Source: Comamonas sp. B21-038
Lineage (GTDB): Bacteria > Pseudomonadota > Gammaproteobacteria > Burkholderiales > Burkholderiaceae_C
NCBI RefSeq assembly: GCF_022387135.1
Contig: NZ_CP092462.1
Coordinates: 1,674,001-1,738,000, forward strand
Direction: 5' to 3'
Length of the DNA: 64,000 bases
A model generated the notes under the pieces. It was not told the DNA's origin. It saw only the letters and a program-made list of their open reading frames with translations, and did not search any database. How positions within the stretch are numbered: position 1 is the first letter of the stretch; each line of letters begins with the position of its first letter. Shown piece after piece: positions 55,527 through 64,000 of the stretch. Both the position numbers and the translations under genes were made by a program.

Positions 55527-55981
55527 ATCTCTCCTTCGCCCCGGTGGATGCCAGCGATTTCGAATCGCTGTTCGCGCTGCGCGTAGCCGCCATGCGCCCC
55601 AGCCTGGAGCGGCTGGGCATCTTCAACATGGACCATGCCCGCAAGCGTTTTCAGCGCCAGTTCGAGCCGCAGTACATGCAGCACATCTGTGTGGATGAGG
55701 GCGCAGGCGAGGGCCCTCAGCGCGCAGGGCTGCTGACCTTGGTGCCCTATGACGATGGCCGCCTGAAACTGCAGCACCTGTACCTGCTGCCGGCCTGGCA
55801 TAACCGCCGCATTGGCGACTGGGCGCTGCAGCAGGTGCAAACCCAAGCGCGCCGCGAAGGCCGCGCGGTGTGGTTGGAGGTGCTCAACCAGAGCGATGCG
55901 ATCCGTTTCTACGAGCGCCATGGCTTTGTGCAGACGGGCGGCGATCCGATTGACCTGTTGTACCAGTGGACCCCGGCGTAG
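55523..55981 (+). CDS. GNAT family N-acetyltransferase
   Basis: A 152-residue acyltransferase fold. The acetyl-CoA-binding segment is [27 protein letters not shown], a diverged R/Q-x-x-G-x-G/A, followed by [24 protein letters not shown]. The start overlaps the preceding membrane protein gene (ATGA). Being inside the propionyl-CoA operon it may acylate one of the enzymes, but this is inference; the target is unknown. Confidence 0.8.
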   Translation: MNLSFAPVDASDFESLFALRVAAMRPSLERLGIFNMDHARKRFQRQFEPQYMQHICVDEGAGEGPQRAGLLTLVPYDDGRLKLQHLYLLPAWHNRRIGDWALQQVQTQARREGRAVWLEVLNQSDAIRFYERHGFVQTGGDPIDLLYQWTPA

Positions 55982-56072
55982 AGGTAGTGGATATGGTGTT
56001 GGCGAAACAAATGATGGTTGCATGCGCTTGTTGCGCAGAGGCTTTGCAGCTATGTGGCGGCAGGGCGGCGGC

Positions 56073-57110
56073 ATGAATACCGAGGTTGCCGAGCGCGTTG
56101 CCGCCATTACGCAAGGGGACAACCCGGCGCTGCAGCGCCGCGCGATGGCCAAGGCCATCACCTTGCTGGAATCCACCCGTGCCGACCACCGTGCGCTGGG
56201 TGACGCGCTGCTGACGGCGCTGTTGCCGCACACCGGCCAGTCCTTTCGCCTGGGCATCAGTGGCGTGCCGGGCGTGGGCAAATCGACGTTTATCGAAACC
56301 CTGGGGCTCTATCTGATCGGCAAGGGCCTGCGTGTGGCCGTGCTGGCGATCGATCCGTCGTCGACGGTGTCAGGCGGCTCGATCCTGGGTGACAAGACGC
56401 GCATGGAGCAACTGTCGATGCGGACTGAAGCCTATATCCGGCCCAGCCCGTCGAGCGGCACGCTGGGCGGCGTGGCAGAGAAGACACGCGAGGCCGTGCT
56501 GGTCTGCGAAGCGGCGGGCTATGACGTGGTAATGGTCGAGACCGTCGGCGTTGGCCAAAGCGAGATTGCGGTGCATGGCATGACCGACATGTTCTGCGTG
56601 CTGCAGTTGCCCAATGCCGGCGATGACCTGCAGGCCATCAAAAAAGGCGTGATGGAGCTGGCTGATCTGGTGGTCATCAACAAGGCCGATATCGATCAGA
56701 ATGCAGCCACCCGTGCGCAGGCGCAGATCACCTCCAGCCTGCGCTTGCTGGGCATGCATGGCAGCCATGACCCTGCGGCACGCGGTGCGCTGTGGCAGCC
56801 CCGGGTGATACAGATCAGCGCGCTGCTGGGCGATGGCGTGGAGGCCTTCTGGGAGGCTGTGAGCAGCTACCGCCAGATGCAGACCGGCAATGGCTGCCTG
56901 GCGATGCGGCGCGAAAAGCAGTCGCTAGCCTGGATGTGGGAGCGCATTGACCATGGGCTCAAGCTGGCGTTTCGCAGCCACCCTGCCGTGCGCGATATGC
57001 TGCCTGCTGTGCAGCAGCAAGTCGCATCGGGCCAGTTGGCGGCATCGACGGCGGCCAGAAACCTGCTGCAGGCGCAAAGCGGTGCAGCAATGATTCAGAA
57101 AGCGGATTGA
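56073..57110 (+). CDS. meaB: Methylmalonyl-CoA mutase-associated GTPase MeaB
   Basis: G3E GTPase that loads and protects the mutase cofactor. 345 residues. P-loop GVPGVGKST at 64-72, [18 protein letters not shown] as switch region, ETVGVGQSE, and NKAD specificity motif. Starts considered: 56022, 56052 and 56073; I chose 56073 because MNTEVAERV... fits the MeaB N-terminus. Lies between the GNAT and carboxylase beta genes in the same operon. Confidence 0.94.
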   Translation: MNTEVAERVAAITQGDNPALQRRAMAKAITLLESTRADHRALGDALLTALLPHTGQSFRLGISGVPGVGKSTFIETLGLYLIGKGLRVAVLAIDPSSTVSGGSILGDKTRMEQLSMRTEAYIRPSPSSGTLGGVAEKTREAVLVCEAAGYDVVMVETVGVGQSEIAVHGMTDMFCVLQLPNAGDDLQAIKKGVMELADLVVINKADIDQNAATRAQAQITSSLRLLGMHGSHDPAARGALWQPRVIQISALLGDGVEAFWEAVSSYRQMQTGNGCLAMRREKQSLAWMWERIDHGLKLAFRSHPAVRDMLPAVQQQVASGQLAASTAARNLLQAQSGAAMIQKAD

Positions 57111-57170
57111 CCCGGGTTGCGAGCCCGGATCAAGACAGAGAGACAACCTAGCAAGCTTCAAGGATGGAAC

Positions 57171-58703
57171 ATGCAAGATATCTTGGAACAACTGGAGAAA
57201 AAGCGTGAACTCGCCCGCCTCGGCGGCGGGCAAAAGCGCATCGATGCACAGCACAAGAAGGGCAAGCTGACCGCGCGTGAACGCATCGAGCTGCTGCTCG
57301 ATGACGGCACCTTCGAAGAGTGGGACATGTTCGTCGAGCACCGCTGCACCGACTTCGGCATGGAAGAGACCAAGATCCCCGGCGATGGCGTGGTCACCGG
57401 CTACGGCATGATCAATGGGCGTCTGGTCTTTGTGTTCAGCCAGGATTTCACCGTGTTTGGCGGCGCGCTGTCCGAGACCCATGCCGAGAAGATCTGCAAG
57501 GTGATGGACCAGGCGATGAAGGTCGGCGCGCCAGTGATCGGCCTCAACGATTCGGGCGGCGCCCGCATCCAGGAAGGCGTGGCATCGCTGGGCGGCTATG
57601 CCGATGTGTTCCAGAAGAATGTGCTGGCCTCGGGCGTGGTGCCACAGATCTCGATGATCATGGGCCCCTGCGCCGGTGGCGCGGTCTACTCGCCGGCGAT
57701 GACGGACTTCATCTTCATGGTCAAGGATTCGAGCTACATGTTTGTCACCGGCCCCGAAGTGGTCAAGACCGTGACGCATGAACAGGTGACCGCCGAAGAG
57801 CTGGGGGGCGCGCTGACCCACACCAGCAAGAGCGGTGTGGCCGACATGGCGTTCGACAACGATGTCGAGGCGCTGATGATGCTGCGCCGCCTCTACAACT
57901 ACCTGCCGCTGAACAACCGCGAAAAGGCACCGGTGCGCGCGACGACCGATCCGGTCAGCCGTGCCGATATGTCGCTTGACACGCTGGTGCCCGAGAACCC
58001 GAACAAGCCCTATGACATGAAGGAGCTGATCGCCAAGACCGTTGATGATGGCGATTTCTTTGAGCTGCAGCCCGAGTACGCCAAGAACATCCTGATCGGC
58101 TTTGCCCGCATGGCCGGCCAGACCGTCGGCATTGTGGCCAACCAGCCGCTGGTGCTGGCCGGCTGCCTGGATATCAAGAGCTCCATCAAGGCGGCCCGCT
58201 TTGTGCGCTTTTGCGATGCCTTCAACATCCCGGTGGTCACCTTTGTCGATGTGCCCGGCTTCATGCCTGGCACCAGCCAGGAATACGGCGGCATCATCAA
58301 GCACGGTGCCAAGCTGCTGTATGCGTATGCCGAATGCACGGTGCCAAAAATCACCGTCATCACCCGCAAGGCTTACGGCGGTGCCTATGACGTGATGGCC
58401 TCCAAGCACCTGCGCGGTGATGTGAACCTGGCCTGGCCACAAGCGGAAATTGCGGTCATGGGCGCCAAGGGGGCTGTCGAGATCATCTTCCGCGAAGACA
58501 AGAACGACCCGGACAAGCTCTCCAAGCGCGAGGCCGAGTACAAAAGCCGCTTTGCCAACCCCTTTGTTGCCGGCGCCCGGGGCTTCATCGACGATGTGAT
58601 CCTGCCGCACGAGACGCGCAAGCGCATCTGCCGCAGCCTGGAAATGCTCAAGAACAAGCAGCTTGAGAACCCCTGGCGCAAGCACGGCAATATCCCGCTG
58701 TAA
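57171..58703 (+). CDS. pccB: Propionyl-CoA carboxylase, beta (carboxyltransferase) subunit
   Basis: Transfers carboxyl from biotin to propionyl-CoA, giving (S)-methylmalonyl-CoA. 510 residues. Two crotonase-like halves: [19 protein letters not shown] and [24 protein letters not shown] in the first, [54 protein letters not shown] in the second. ATG at 57171, AAGGATGG upstream. Paired with the alpha subunit 1.3 kb downstream, with one unknown gene between. Confidence 0.96.
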   Translation: MQDILEQLEKKRELARLGGGQKRIDAQHKKGKLTARERIELLLDDGTFEEWDMFVEHRCTDFGMEETKIPGDGVVTGYGMINGRLVFVFSQDFTVFGGALSETHAEKICKVMDQAMKVGAPVIGLNDSGGARIQEGVASLGGYADVFQKNVLASGVVPQISMIMGPCAGGAVYSPAMTDFIFMVKDSSYMFVTGPEVVKTVTHEQVTAEELGGALTHTSKSGVADMAFDNDVEALMMLRRLYNYLPLNNREKAPVRATTDPVSRADMSLDTLVPENPNKPYDMKELIAKTVDDGDFFELQPEYAKNILIGFARMAGQTVGIVANQPLVLAGCLDIKSSIKAARFVRFCDAFNIPVVTFVDVPGFMPGTSQEYGGIIKHGAKLLYAYAECTVPKITVITRKAYGGAYDVMASKHLRGDVNLAWPQAEIAVMGAKGAVEIIFREDKNDPDKLSKREAEYKSRFANPFVAGARGFIDDVILPHETRKRICRSLEMLKNKQLENPWRKHGNIPL

Positions 58704-58717
58704 GCGCCGCAGGCCCG

Positions 58718-59923
58718 ATGCGTCCCACCCCCGCCACACCCCGCATGGCCGCAACGCGGCTGGCGCAGCGATTGCAGGCGCGCCGCCTGTTGGCGCTGCG
58801 CTTGCTGTGCGCGGCCGTGGCTGGCGTTGCCGGGGCCGCGTGGGCGCAAGCCCCTGCCATTTCGCGAGCGGCACCGGGCACCGGTTGCGTCGCTCGCAGT
58901 GGCGCGCCTCTGGCCCAGTCCACGCAGTATGTGTTCTCGTACCAGGGAGGCTGCGAAAACGGCCTGGCCCAGGGCGAGGGACGGGCGCAATGGCTGCCGC
59001 GCGGCGATGCCGCTGCGGCGCCGGTGGTGTGGCAGGGCCGCTTTGACCGGGGGATTTTCCTCAGCCGCCCGGCAGCGCGCGCTGCCCGGCCCCTGGCCGA
59101 CAGCCAAGTGCTGCTCGATCTGGGGCCCTTGGCGGACAGCGAAGGCAAGGGCGGGCGCCTGTGGGTGCAGGCGGCATTGGATGGCAACACGCCGGCCGAT
59201 GCCTGTGCACCGGTGGCGCTGCATGTGCTGGTGGACATCCATTCACCGCTGGGCTCCGAGCAGGTGGCCAGGCAGTGGCTGCAGGCGGCCTTGCAGCACT
59301 GGCAGCGTGCCTGCCCCGCTGCAGCGCAGAACCTGGTGCGGCTGATGCTGTACCAGGGCTTCGAGCTGGCGGCCGACGCCGATGGCCATCTGCCCGCGCC
59401 GGTGGTGCGGGCCACGGCCTCGCTGCAGGGGCGTGAGCTGCTGTTCCAGCAGTACAGCAACAACGCAGCGGCGCAGCAGCAGCACAATGCCGGCCAGCCC
59501 GAACAGCAGCGTGAGTACAGCGCCAATGCCCAGCGGCTGCAGGCGATGGTGCGCCAGTACCAGGCCCGGCGCGTGGTGGACCTGCCCACTCTGGACAAAA
59601 ACCTGGCCAGCTTGCGCGGCCAGGTGGTGCTGGTGGGTGTGCGGCCCGAGCGCATCCTGTCGCGCAGGCTGGCGACGGTGCGCACGGCCCACCGCGATGG
59701 CTGGGACGGCACGGCAGCCGTGGTCGAAGGCCAGGAGATTGCCCGCTGGGGCAAGGACAGCCGCCTGCTGGCTGTGAAGGTGCAAGGGCGTTCCACTGAT
59801 GTGCGCACGCAGGACCAGGTAATGCTGCAGCTGCTGGGCAGTGCGCGCTGCAGCGAGATCGATTGCGAAGACTATCTGCTCATGCCCGGCGGGCATTGGG
59901 CACATGACAAGGCGCTGCCGTAA
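58718..59923 (+). CDS. Exported protein of unknown function with MORN-like segment
   Basis: A 401-residue protein between pccB and pccA. Residues 1-44 look like a signal peptide (basic, then LLALRLLCAAVAGVAGAAWA|Q). YQGGCENGLAQGEGRAQWLP (about 75-94) resembles one MORN repeat, and WQGRFDRGIFLS continues it. The remainder has no motif I recognise; two Cys near the C-terminus (ARCSEIDCEDY) could form a disulfide. Start at 58718 or 58745. Its placement inside a carboxylase operon is unexplained. Confidence 0.65.
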   Translation: MRPTPATPRMAATRLAQRLQARRLLALRLLCAAVAGVAGAAWAQAPAISRAAPGTGCVARSGAPLAQSTQYVFSYQGGCENGLAQGEGRAQWLPRGDAAAAPVVWQGRFDRGIFLSRPAARAARPLADSQVLLDLGPLADSEGKGGRLWVQAALDGNTPADACAPVALHVLVDIHSPLGSEQVARQWLQAALQHWQRACPAAAQNLVRLMLYQGFELAADADGHLPAPVVRATASLQGRELLFQQYSNNAAAQQQHNAGQPEQQREYSANAQRLQAMVRQYQARRVVDLPTLDKNLASLRGQVVLVGVRPERILSRRLATVRTAHRDGWDGTAAVVEGQEIARWGKDSRLLAVKVQGRSTDVRTQDQVMLQLLGSARCSEIDCEDYLLMPGGHWAHDKALP

Positions 59924-59973
59924 GCACGGCAGCAGGGTGGCCAACCGAGAGATTCAACAAAGAGACGACAACC

Positions 59974-62022
59974 ATGTTCAGCAAAATCCTGATTGCCAAT
60001 CGCGGCGAGATTGCATGCCGCGTGATCGCCACGGCCCGGACCATGGGCATCCAGACCGTTGCGGTCTACTCCGATGCGGACAAGGACGCGCGCCATGTGA
60101 AGCTGGCCGACGAGGCCGTGCATATTGGCGCGGCTCCGAGCCGCGAGTCCTATCTGCTGGCCGACCGCATCATCGATGCGGCCCGCAAGACCGGCGCGCA
60201 GGCCATCCACCCGGGCTATGGTTTCCTGTCCGAGAACGAGGCCTTTGCCAAGCGCTGCGAAGACGAGGGCATTGCCTTTATCGGCCCCAAGGCGCATTCG
60301 ATTGCTGCGATGGGTGACAAGATCGCGTCGAAGAAGCTGGCGAACGAAGCCAAGGTCAACACCATCCCAGGCTACAACGATGCCATCGAGAACGCAGAAA
60401 AAGCGGTGGGCATCGCGCAGGGCATTGGCTACCCGGTGATGATCAAGGCATCGGCCGGCGGCGGCGGCAAGGGCCTGCGCGTGGCCTATAACGACAAGGA
60501 GGCGCTGGAGGGCTTTACCGCCTGCCAGAATGAAGCCCGCAACAGCTTCGGCGATGACCGGATCTTTATCGAGAAGTTCGTGCAGGAGCCGCGCCATATC
60601 GAGATCCAGATCCTGGGCGACAGCCATGGCAATGTGGTCTACCTGAACGAGCGCGAATGCTCGATCCAGCGCCGCCACCAGAAGGTGATCGAAGAGGCGC
60701 CATCGCCCTTCATCAGCGATGCCACCCGCAAGGCGATGGGCGAGCAGGCGGTCGCGCTGGCCAAGGCAGTGCAGTACCAGAGTGCGGGCACGGTGGAATT
60801 TGTCGTCGGCAAGGACCAGGACTTCTACTTTCTCGAGATGAACACGCGCCTGCAGGTGGAGCACCCGGTGACCGAGTGCATCACCGGCCTGGATTTGGTC
60901 GAGCAGATGATCCGCGTGGCGGCAGGCGAGAAGCTGTCCATCAGCCAGGCCGATGTGAAGCGTGATGGCTGGGCGATCGAATGCCGCATCAATGCCGAGG
61001 ACCCGTTCCGCAACTTCCTGCCATCGACCGGCCGTCTGGTGCGTTTTGAGCCGCCCAAGCAGACCATGTGGCAGGCCGATACCACCCATTTGCAGGGGGT
61101 GCGCGTCGACACCGGTGTGTACGAGGGCGGTGAGATCCCCATGTACTACGACTCGATGATTGCCAAGCTGATCGTGCATGGCAAGGACCGCAACGAAGCG
61201 ATTGCGAAGATGCGCGAGGCGCTCAACGGCTTTGCGATCCGCGGCATCAGCTCGAACATCCCCTTCCAGGCAGCGCTGCTGGCCCATCCCAAGTTTGTCT
61301 CGGGCCAGTTCAACACCGGCTTTATCGCCGAGCACTACGGCCATGGTTTCCATGCAGAGGACGTGCCTCATGAGGACACCGATTTTCTGGTGGCGCTGGC
61401 GATGTTCCGCAACCGCCGCTACCGCGCGCGAGCCTCCACCATCAGCGGCCAGATGCTGGGCCACCAGGTGCGTGTGGGCCACAGCTACACGGCCGTGGTG
61501 CTGGGCGCCGAAGGCCAGCACCGCTTTGTCTCGGCCGAGGTGACCGATTTTGACGACGAAGCCCGCGTCTGCAAGGTCAGCATTGGCGACAAGGTCTACC
61601 AGTTCAGCAGCGAAGCGGTGCTGCGCGATGTCGTCACCCACGGCACCTGCAACGGCCAGCCCTTTACCGCCCAGATCGAGCGCGGCACGGCCAAGAACCC
61701 GCTCGCGCTGCGCGTGATCCACAATGGCACGCAGCGCGACATCCTCGTGCTGTCCGAGCGCGGCGCCGCGCTCTACCAGCTGATGCCGTACAAGGCGCCA
61801 CCGGATCTGTCCAAGTTCCTGCTCTCGCCCATGCCCGGCCTGCTGGTCGATGTGACGGTGCAGCCAGGCCAGAAGGTGCAGGCCGGCGAGAAGCTGGCGG
61901 TCATCGAGGCGATGAAGATGGAGAACATCCTGTTTGCGACGCAGGACGGCATTGTCAGCAAGGTGAGTGCCGCCAAGGGCAATTCGCTGGCGGTTGACGA
62001 TATCATCCTGGAGTTCGAATGA
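59974..62022 (+). CDS. pccA: Propionyl/acetyl-CoA carboxylase, alpha (biotin carboxylase plus BCCP) subunit
   Basis: ATP-dependent carboxylation of its own biotin. 682 residues. Biotin carboxylase domain (1-450: KILIANRGEIACRVIATARTMGI, IKASAGGGGKGLRVA, ATP-grasp FLEMNTRLQVEHPVTE), a BT linker domain, then BCCP with the biotinyl Lys648 in VIEAMKMEN. RBS AAAGAGACGACAACC. Ends the operon with a strong terminator. Confidence 0.96.
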   Translation: MFSKILIANRGEIACRVIATARTMGIQTVAVYSDADKDARHVKLADEAVHIGAAPSRESYLLADRIIDAARKTGAQAIHPGYGFLSENEAFAKRCEDEGIAFIGPKAHSIAAMGDKIASKKLANEAKVNTIPGYNDAIENAEKAVGIAQGIGYPVMIKASAGGGGKGLRVAYNDKEALEGFTACQNEARNSFGDDRIFIEKFVQEPRHIEIQILGDSHGNVVYLNERECSIQRRHQKVIEEAPSPFISDATRKAMGEQAVALAKAVQYQSAGTVEFVVGKDQDFYFLEMNTRLQVEHPVTECITGLDLVEQMIRVAAGEKLSISQADVKRDGWAIECRINAEDPFRNFLPSTGRLVRFEPPKQTMWQADTTHLQGVRVDTGVYEGGEIPMYYDSMIAKLIVHGKDRNEAIAKMREALNGFAIRGISSNIPFQAALLAHPKFVSGQFNTGFIAEHYGHGFHAEDVPHEDTDFLVALAMFRNRRYRARASTISGQMLGHQVRVGHSYTAVVLGAEGQHRFVSAEVTDFDDEARVCKVSIGDKVYQFSSEAVLRDVVTHGTCNGQPFTAQIERGTAKNPLALRVIHNGTQRDILVLSERGAALYQLMPYKAPPDLSKFLLSPMPGLLVDVTVQPGQKVQAGEKLAVIEAMKMENILFATQDGIVSKVSAAKGNSLAVDDIILEFE

Positions 62023-62046
62023 TCTGATTGCTTTGCCCGCATGCAG

Positions 62047-62073
62047 ACCCGCTGCCCCGCAGCGGGTTTTTTT
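62047..62073 (+). terminator. Rho-independent terminator of the propionyl-CoA operon
   Basis: ACCCGCTG, CCCCG loop, CAGCGGGT then seven T residues, 25 bases after the pccA stop. Confidence 0.92.
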
Positions 62074-62105
62074 GTGGGCCAAGAAGGGTGTACGAGGGAA
62101 TGGGA

Positions 62106-62876
62106 ATGCAACGAGCTTTGTTGGCCTTGGCCGCGCTGGTGCTGCTGGGGCTGGGCGCCGTGCCATTGGCGGCCGGGCACTTTCACCTGGGGGTGCTGGT
62201 GCCTGTGGGGCTGGGCCTGGCCGGTGGCTACCTGGCCTGGCGCTGGTGGGCGGTGCAGGCCTGGTGCGCGGCTGCGCCCTGGCGCCGCGCATGCTGGCGT
62301 GCCGCCTGGTTGGGCTTGGCCTTGTGGGTGGTCAGCGTGGGCTGGCTCTGGCAGCGCATTGCCGGCCTGGGGCAGACACCGGCGACCACGCCGCCGGTGG
62401 CTGCGATCGTGGTGCTGGGCAGCGGAACGCAAGACGGCAAGCCGCGCCCGGCGCTGGCCATGCGGCTGGATACCGCCGCACAGCTGGCGGCCTTGCAGCC
62501 GCAGGCGGTGCTGGCAGTGACCGGCGGGGTGGACTTTGGGCAGGACGAGAGCGAGGGCGCCATCATGGCGCGTTACCTGGCCCAGACCCATGGGCTGGAC
62601 CCTGCAACGATGGTGGTGGAAGCGCGCAGCACCAGCACCGTGCTCAACCTGGAATGGACCGGCCCCCTGCTGCAGCAGCGCGGCGTGGATCTGGCGCAGC
62701 CTATTGCGATTGTCAGCAGCGATTTTCACCTCTGGCGCGCGCTGCAGATTGCCCGCAGCCAGGGCTTTGGCCAGCCCATTGGCGTGGCGGCCCCGACACC
62801 GTTGCTGACCCGGTTCAACGTCTGGCTGCGCGAGTACTTTGCGGTGGCCAGCAGCTGGGCCTTGGGGGAGTGGTAG
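62106..62876 (+). CDS. YdcF family (DUF218) membrane protein
   Basis: A 256-residue inner-membrane protein: three N-terminal hydrophobic segments (about 4-24, 27-45 and 60-80), then a DUF218 Rossmann-like domain (VAAIVVLGSGTQDGKPRPALAMRLDTA, EARSTSTVLNLEWT, IAIVSSDFHLWRALQIA). Relatives include ElyC/SanA involved in envelope carrier metabolism. The start at 62106 has CGAGGGA upstream; ATG at 62100 is also possible. Converges with the LacI-type gene (12-base gap). Confidence 0.85.
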   Translation: MQRALLALAALVLLGLGAVPLAAGHFHLGVLVPVGLGLAGGYLAWRWWAVQAWCAAAPWRRACWRAAWLGLALWVVSVGWLWQRIAGLGQTPATTPPVAAIVVLGSGTQDGKPRPALAMRLDTAAQLAALQPQAVLAVTGGVDFGQDESEGAIMARYLAQTHGLDPATMVVEARSTSTVLNLEWTGPLLQQRGVDLAQPIAIVSSDFHLWRALQIARSQGFGQPIGVAAPTPLLTRFNVWLREYFAVASSWALGEW

Positions 62877-62888
62877 CGGCTAAATACG

Positions 62889-63986
62889 TCAGGTGCTGGC
62901 GCGCCGCACCAGGTGGTAGCCCAGATCCAGCCGGTTCTGCGTCACCGGCTGGCCTTGCACCAGCTGCAGCAGCATCGTGGCGGCCTGGGCACCAATGGCG
63001 CTGCGGGGGGTGTGGATGGTGGTCAGCGGCGGCACCATCTGCGCGCTGCCGGGCAGGTCGTTGAAACCGGCAATCGCGATTTGCGCGGGCACGGCCAGCC
63101 TCAGGCGGTTGGCAGCCAGCAGCGCGCCCTGGGCCAGGTCGTCGTTGCAGAAAAATACTGCATCCACGCCGCTGCCCAGCTGCAGCACCTGCTCCAGCAG
63201 CTGAGCGCCCAAGGCCAGCGACGAGCGCTCGGGACTCAGGATCTCCAGGCTGGGGTCGGCCAGGCCCGCCTGCTGCAAGGCCCGGCGGTAGCCCTGCAGG
63301 CGCTGCATGACGCGGGCATCCAGCTGGGCGCCGCAAAAGGCGATGCGGCGGTAACCCTGGGCCAGCAGGTGCTCCGTCATCGTCACACCGGCATCCACCT
63401 GCGAAAAGCCCACGCTGTGCACGCCAGCGGCAGCGCTGGCCGGGTGCAGTTCCATCAAATGCACGCAGGCCGTGCCACTGGTTGCCAGCAACTGCGCACT
63501 GCCGGCGCTGCGCTCATAACCGGTCAGCATCAGGCCGGCAGGGCGCATCGGCAGGTAGGCGCGCAGCAGTTGCTCTTCCTCAGCGGCGCTGTAATGCGAT
63601 ACCCCAATCAGCAGGTGGTACCCGGCGGCAAACAGTACCTTGTGCGCCGCTTCGAGCAAATCCACAAACAGGGTATTGCTGAGCAAAGGCACGATGACCA
63701 GCACCTGGTTGCTTTTCTGCGATGCCAGTGCGCGCGCGGCCGGGTCCGGCACATAGCCCAGGCGCAACGCCACCTCGCGCACCTTGTCTGCCAGCGCAGC
63801 AGCCACCCGGCGCTCACCGCGCAGTGCGCGCGACACCGTCATCGGGCTCACGCCAGCGGCATCTGCCACATCCTGTAAGGTGACCCGGCCGCTGGCACGC
63901 GAGCGGCGGCCAGCGGGCTCGGCCACTTGCGCGGGCAATGGGGTGGAAGAGGGCAGGGGCAAGCAATTCTCCGGTCGAGTCGGCAA
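62889..63986 (-). CDS. LacI family transcriptional regulator (start may lie outside window)
   Basis: A 365-residue repressor-type protein. HTH VTLQDVADAAGVSPMTVSRALRGERRV begins at residue 35 from the TTG at 63986, and the rest is the periplasmic-binding-like ligand domain (QVLVIVPLLSNTLFVDLLEAAHKVL, FFCNDDLAQGALLAANR, IAIAGFNDLPGSAQMVPPLTTI). LacI proteins usually start close to the HTH, so the start may be inside the first 34 residues; the frame also stays open past the window edge. GntR/gluconate-type binding pattern, ligand unknown. Confidence 0.85.
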   Translation of the reverse strand: MPTRPENCLPLPSSTPLPAQVAEPAGRRSRASGRVTLQDVADAAGVSPMTVSRALRGERRVAAALADKVREVALRLGYVPDPAARALASQKSNQVLVIVPLLSNTLFVDLLEAAHKVLFAAGYHLLIGVSHYSAAEEEQLLRAYLPMRPAGLMLTGYERSAGSAQLLATSGTACVHLMELHPASAAAGVHSVGFSQVDAGVTMTEHLLAQGYRRIAFCGAQLDARVMQRLQGYRRALQQAGLADPSLEILSPERSSLALGAQLLEQVLQLGSGVDAVFFCNDDLAQGALLAANRLRLAVPAQIAIAGFNDLPGSAQMVPPLTTIHTPRSAIGAQAATMLLQLVQGQPVTQNRLDLGYHLVRRAST

Positions 63987-64000
63987 GCAATATCCGGTAT

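Overview
The window looks like chromosome from a high-GC betaproteobacterium, most likely of the Comamonadaceae (Comamonas/Delftia/Acidovorax type). This is inferred from gene content: a tripartite-transporter binding protein, many LysR regulators, BktB-type thiolase, methylmalonyl-CoA mutase with propionyl-CoA carboxylase, PP_4765-type flavoprotein, GluQRS and YggX. Coding density is high. I found no tRNA or rRNA gene, CRISPR array, insertion sequence, prophage or plasmid function.

Layout. 1-3.3 kb: start of a DctP-type binding protein gene, a DUF2889 protein and an aldehyde dehydrogenase, all on minus. 3.5-6.8 kb: inorganic pyrophosphatase, an LhgO-like FAD oxidoreductase and a three-gene DUF883/holin-like/YqjK-like envelope operon ending in a strong terminator. 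7.1-13.2 kb: a five-gene BMP-type nucleoside/nucleobase ABC importer operon ending in a cytosine-deaminase-like amidohydrolase. 13.2-14.4 kb: a secreted GH5 glycosidase. 14.6-20 kb: a LysR regulator divergent from a binding-protein ABC importer operon of the Fe3+/polyamine/2-aminoethylphosphonate class, ending in a TIGR00725 (SLOG-fold) protein. 20-26 kb: GlxA-type AraC regulator, exported cupin, YggX, a lone sulfate-binding protein followed by a CysB-like regulator, an M48 lipoprotein protease and peptidase E. 26-33.6 kb: BktB thiolase, three SDR proteins, an RluA-type pseudouridine synthase, an acyl-CoA ligase and an AstE/aspartoacylase-like hydrolase.

33.8-39.2 kb: trmB and gluQ flank a compact three-gene cassette: an acyl-CoA-dehydrogenase-fold flavoprotein lacking the usual catalytic Glu, a PhnD-like periplasmic-binding-fold protein with no signal peptide, and a TusA-like/ferritin-like diiron fusion protein. 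I consider this the best candidate for an undescribed oxidative pathway. 39.3-48.9 kb: renalase-like flavoprotein, LysR divergent from pirin and DoxX, TrhO, SulP transporter, BON protein, an LD-carboxypeptidase with a His-rich N-terminus, a frameshifted class III cyclase-FHA gene and a small thioredoxin. 49-52.3 kb: mobA-moaA (molybdenum cofactor) and a flavoprotein.

52.3-62 kb: the propionyl-CoA to succinyl-CoA module. A GntR/FCD regulator is divergent from methylmalonyl-CoA mutase, followed by a small membrane protein, a GNAT acetyltransferase, the MeaB chaperone GTPase, propionyl-CoA carboxylase beta, an exported MORN-like protein of unknown function, and the biotin-carrying alpha subunit. 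A strong terminator follows. No methylmalonyl-CoA epimerase is present in the window. 62-64 kb: a YdcF-like membrane protein and a LacI-family regulator that runs up to the window edge.

Starts were chosen from ribosome-binding sites, signal peptides and overlap with neighbours. Functional assignments rest on motifs read by eye. No database search was run.
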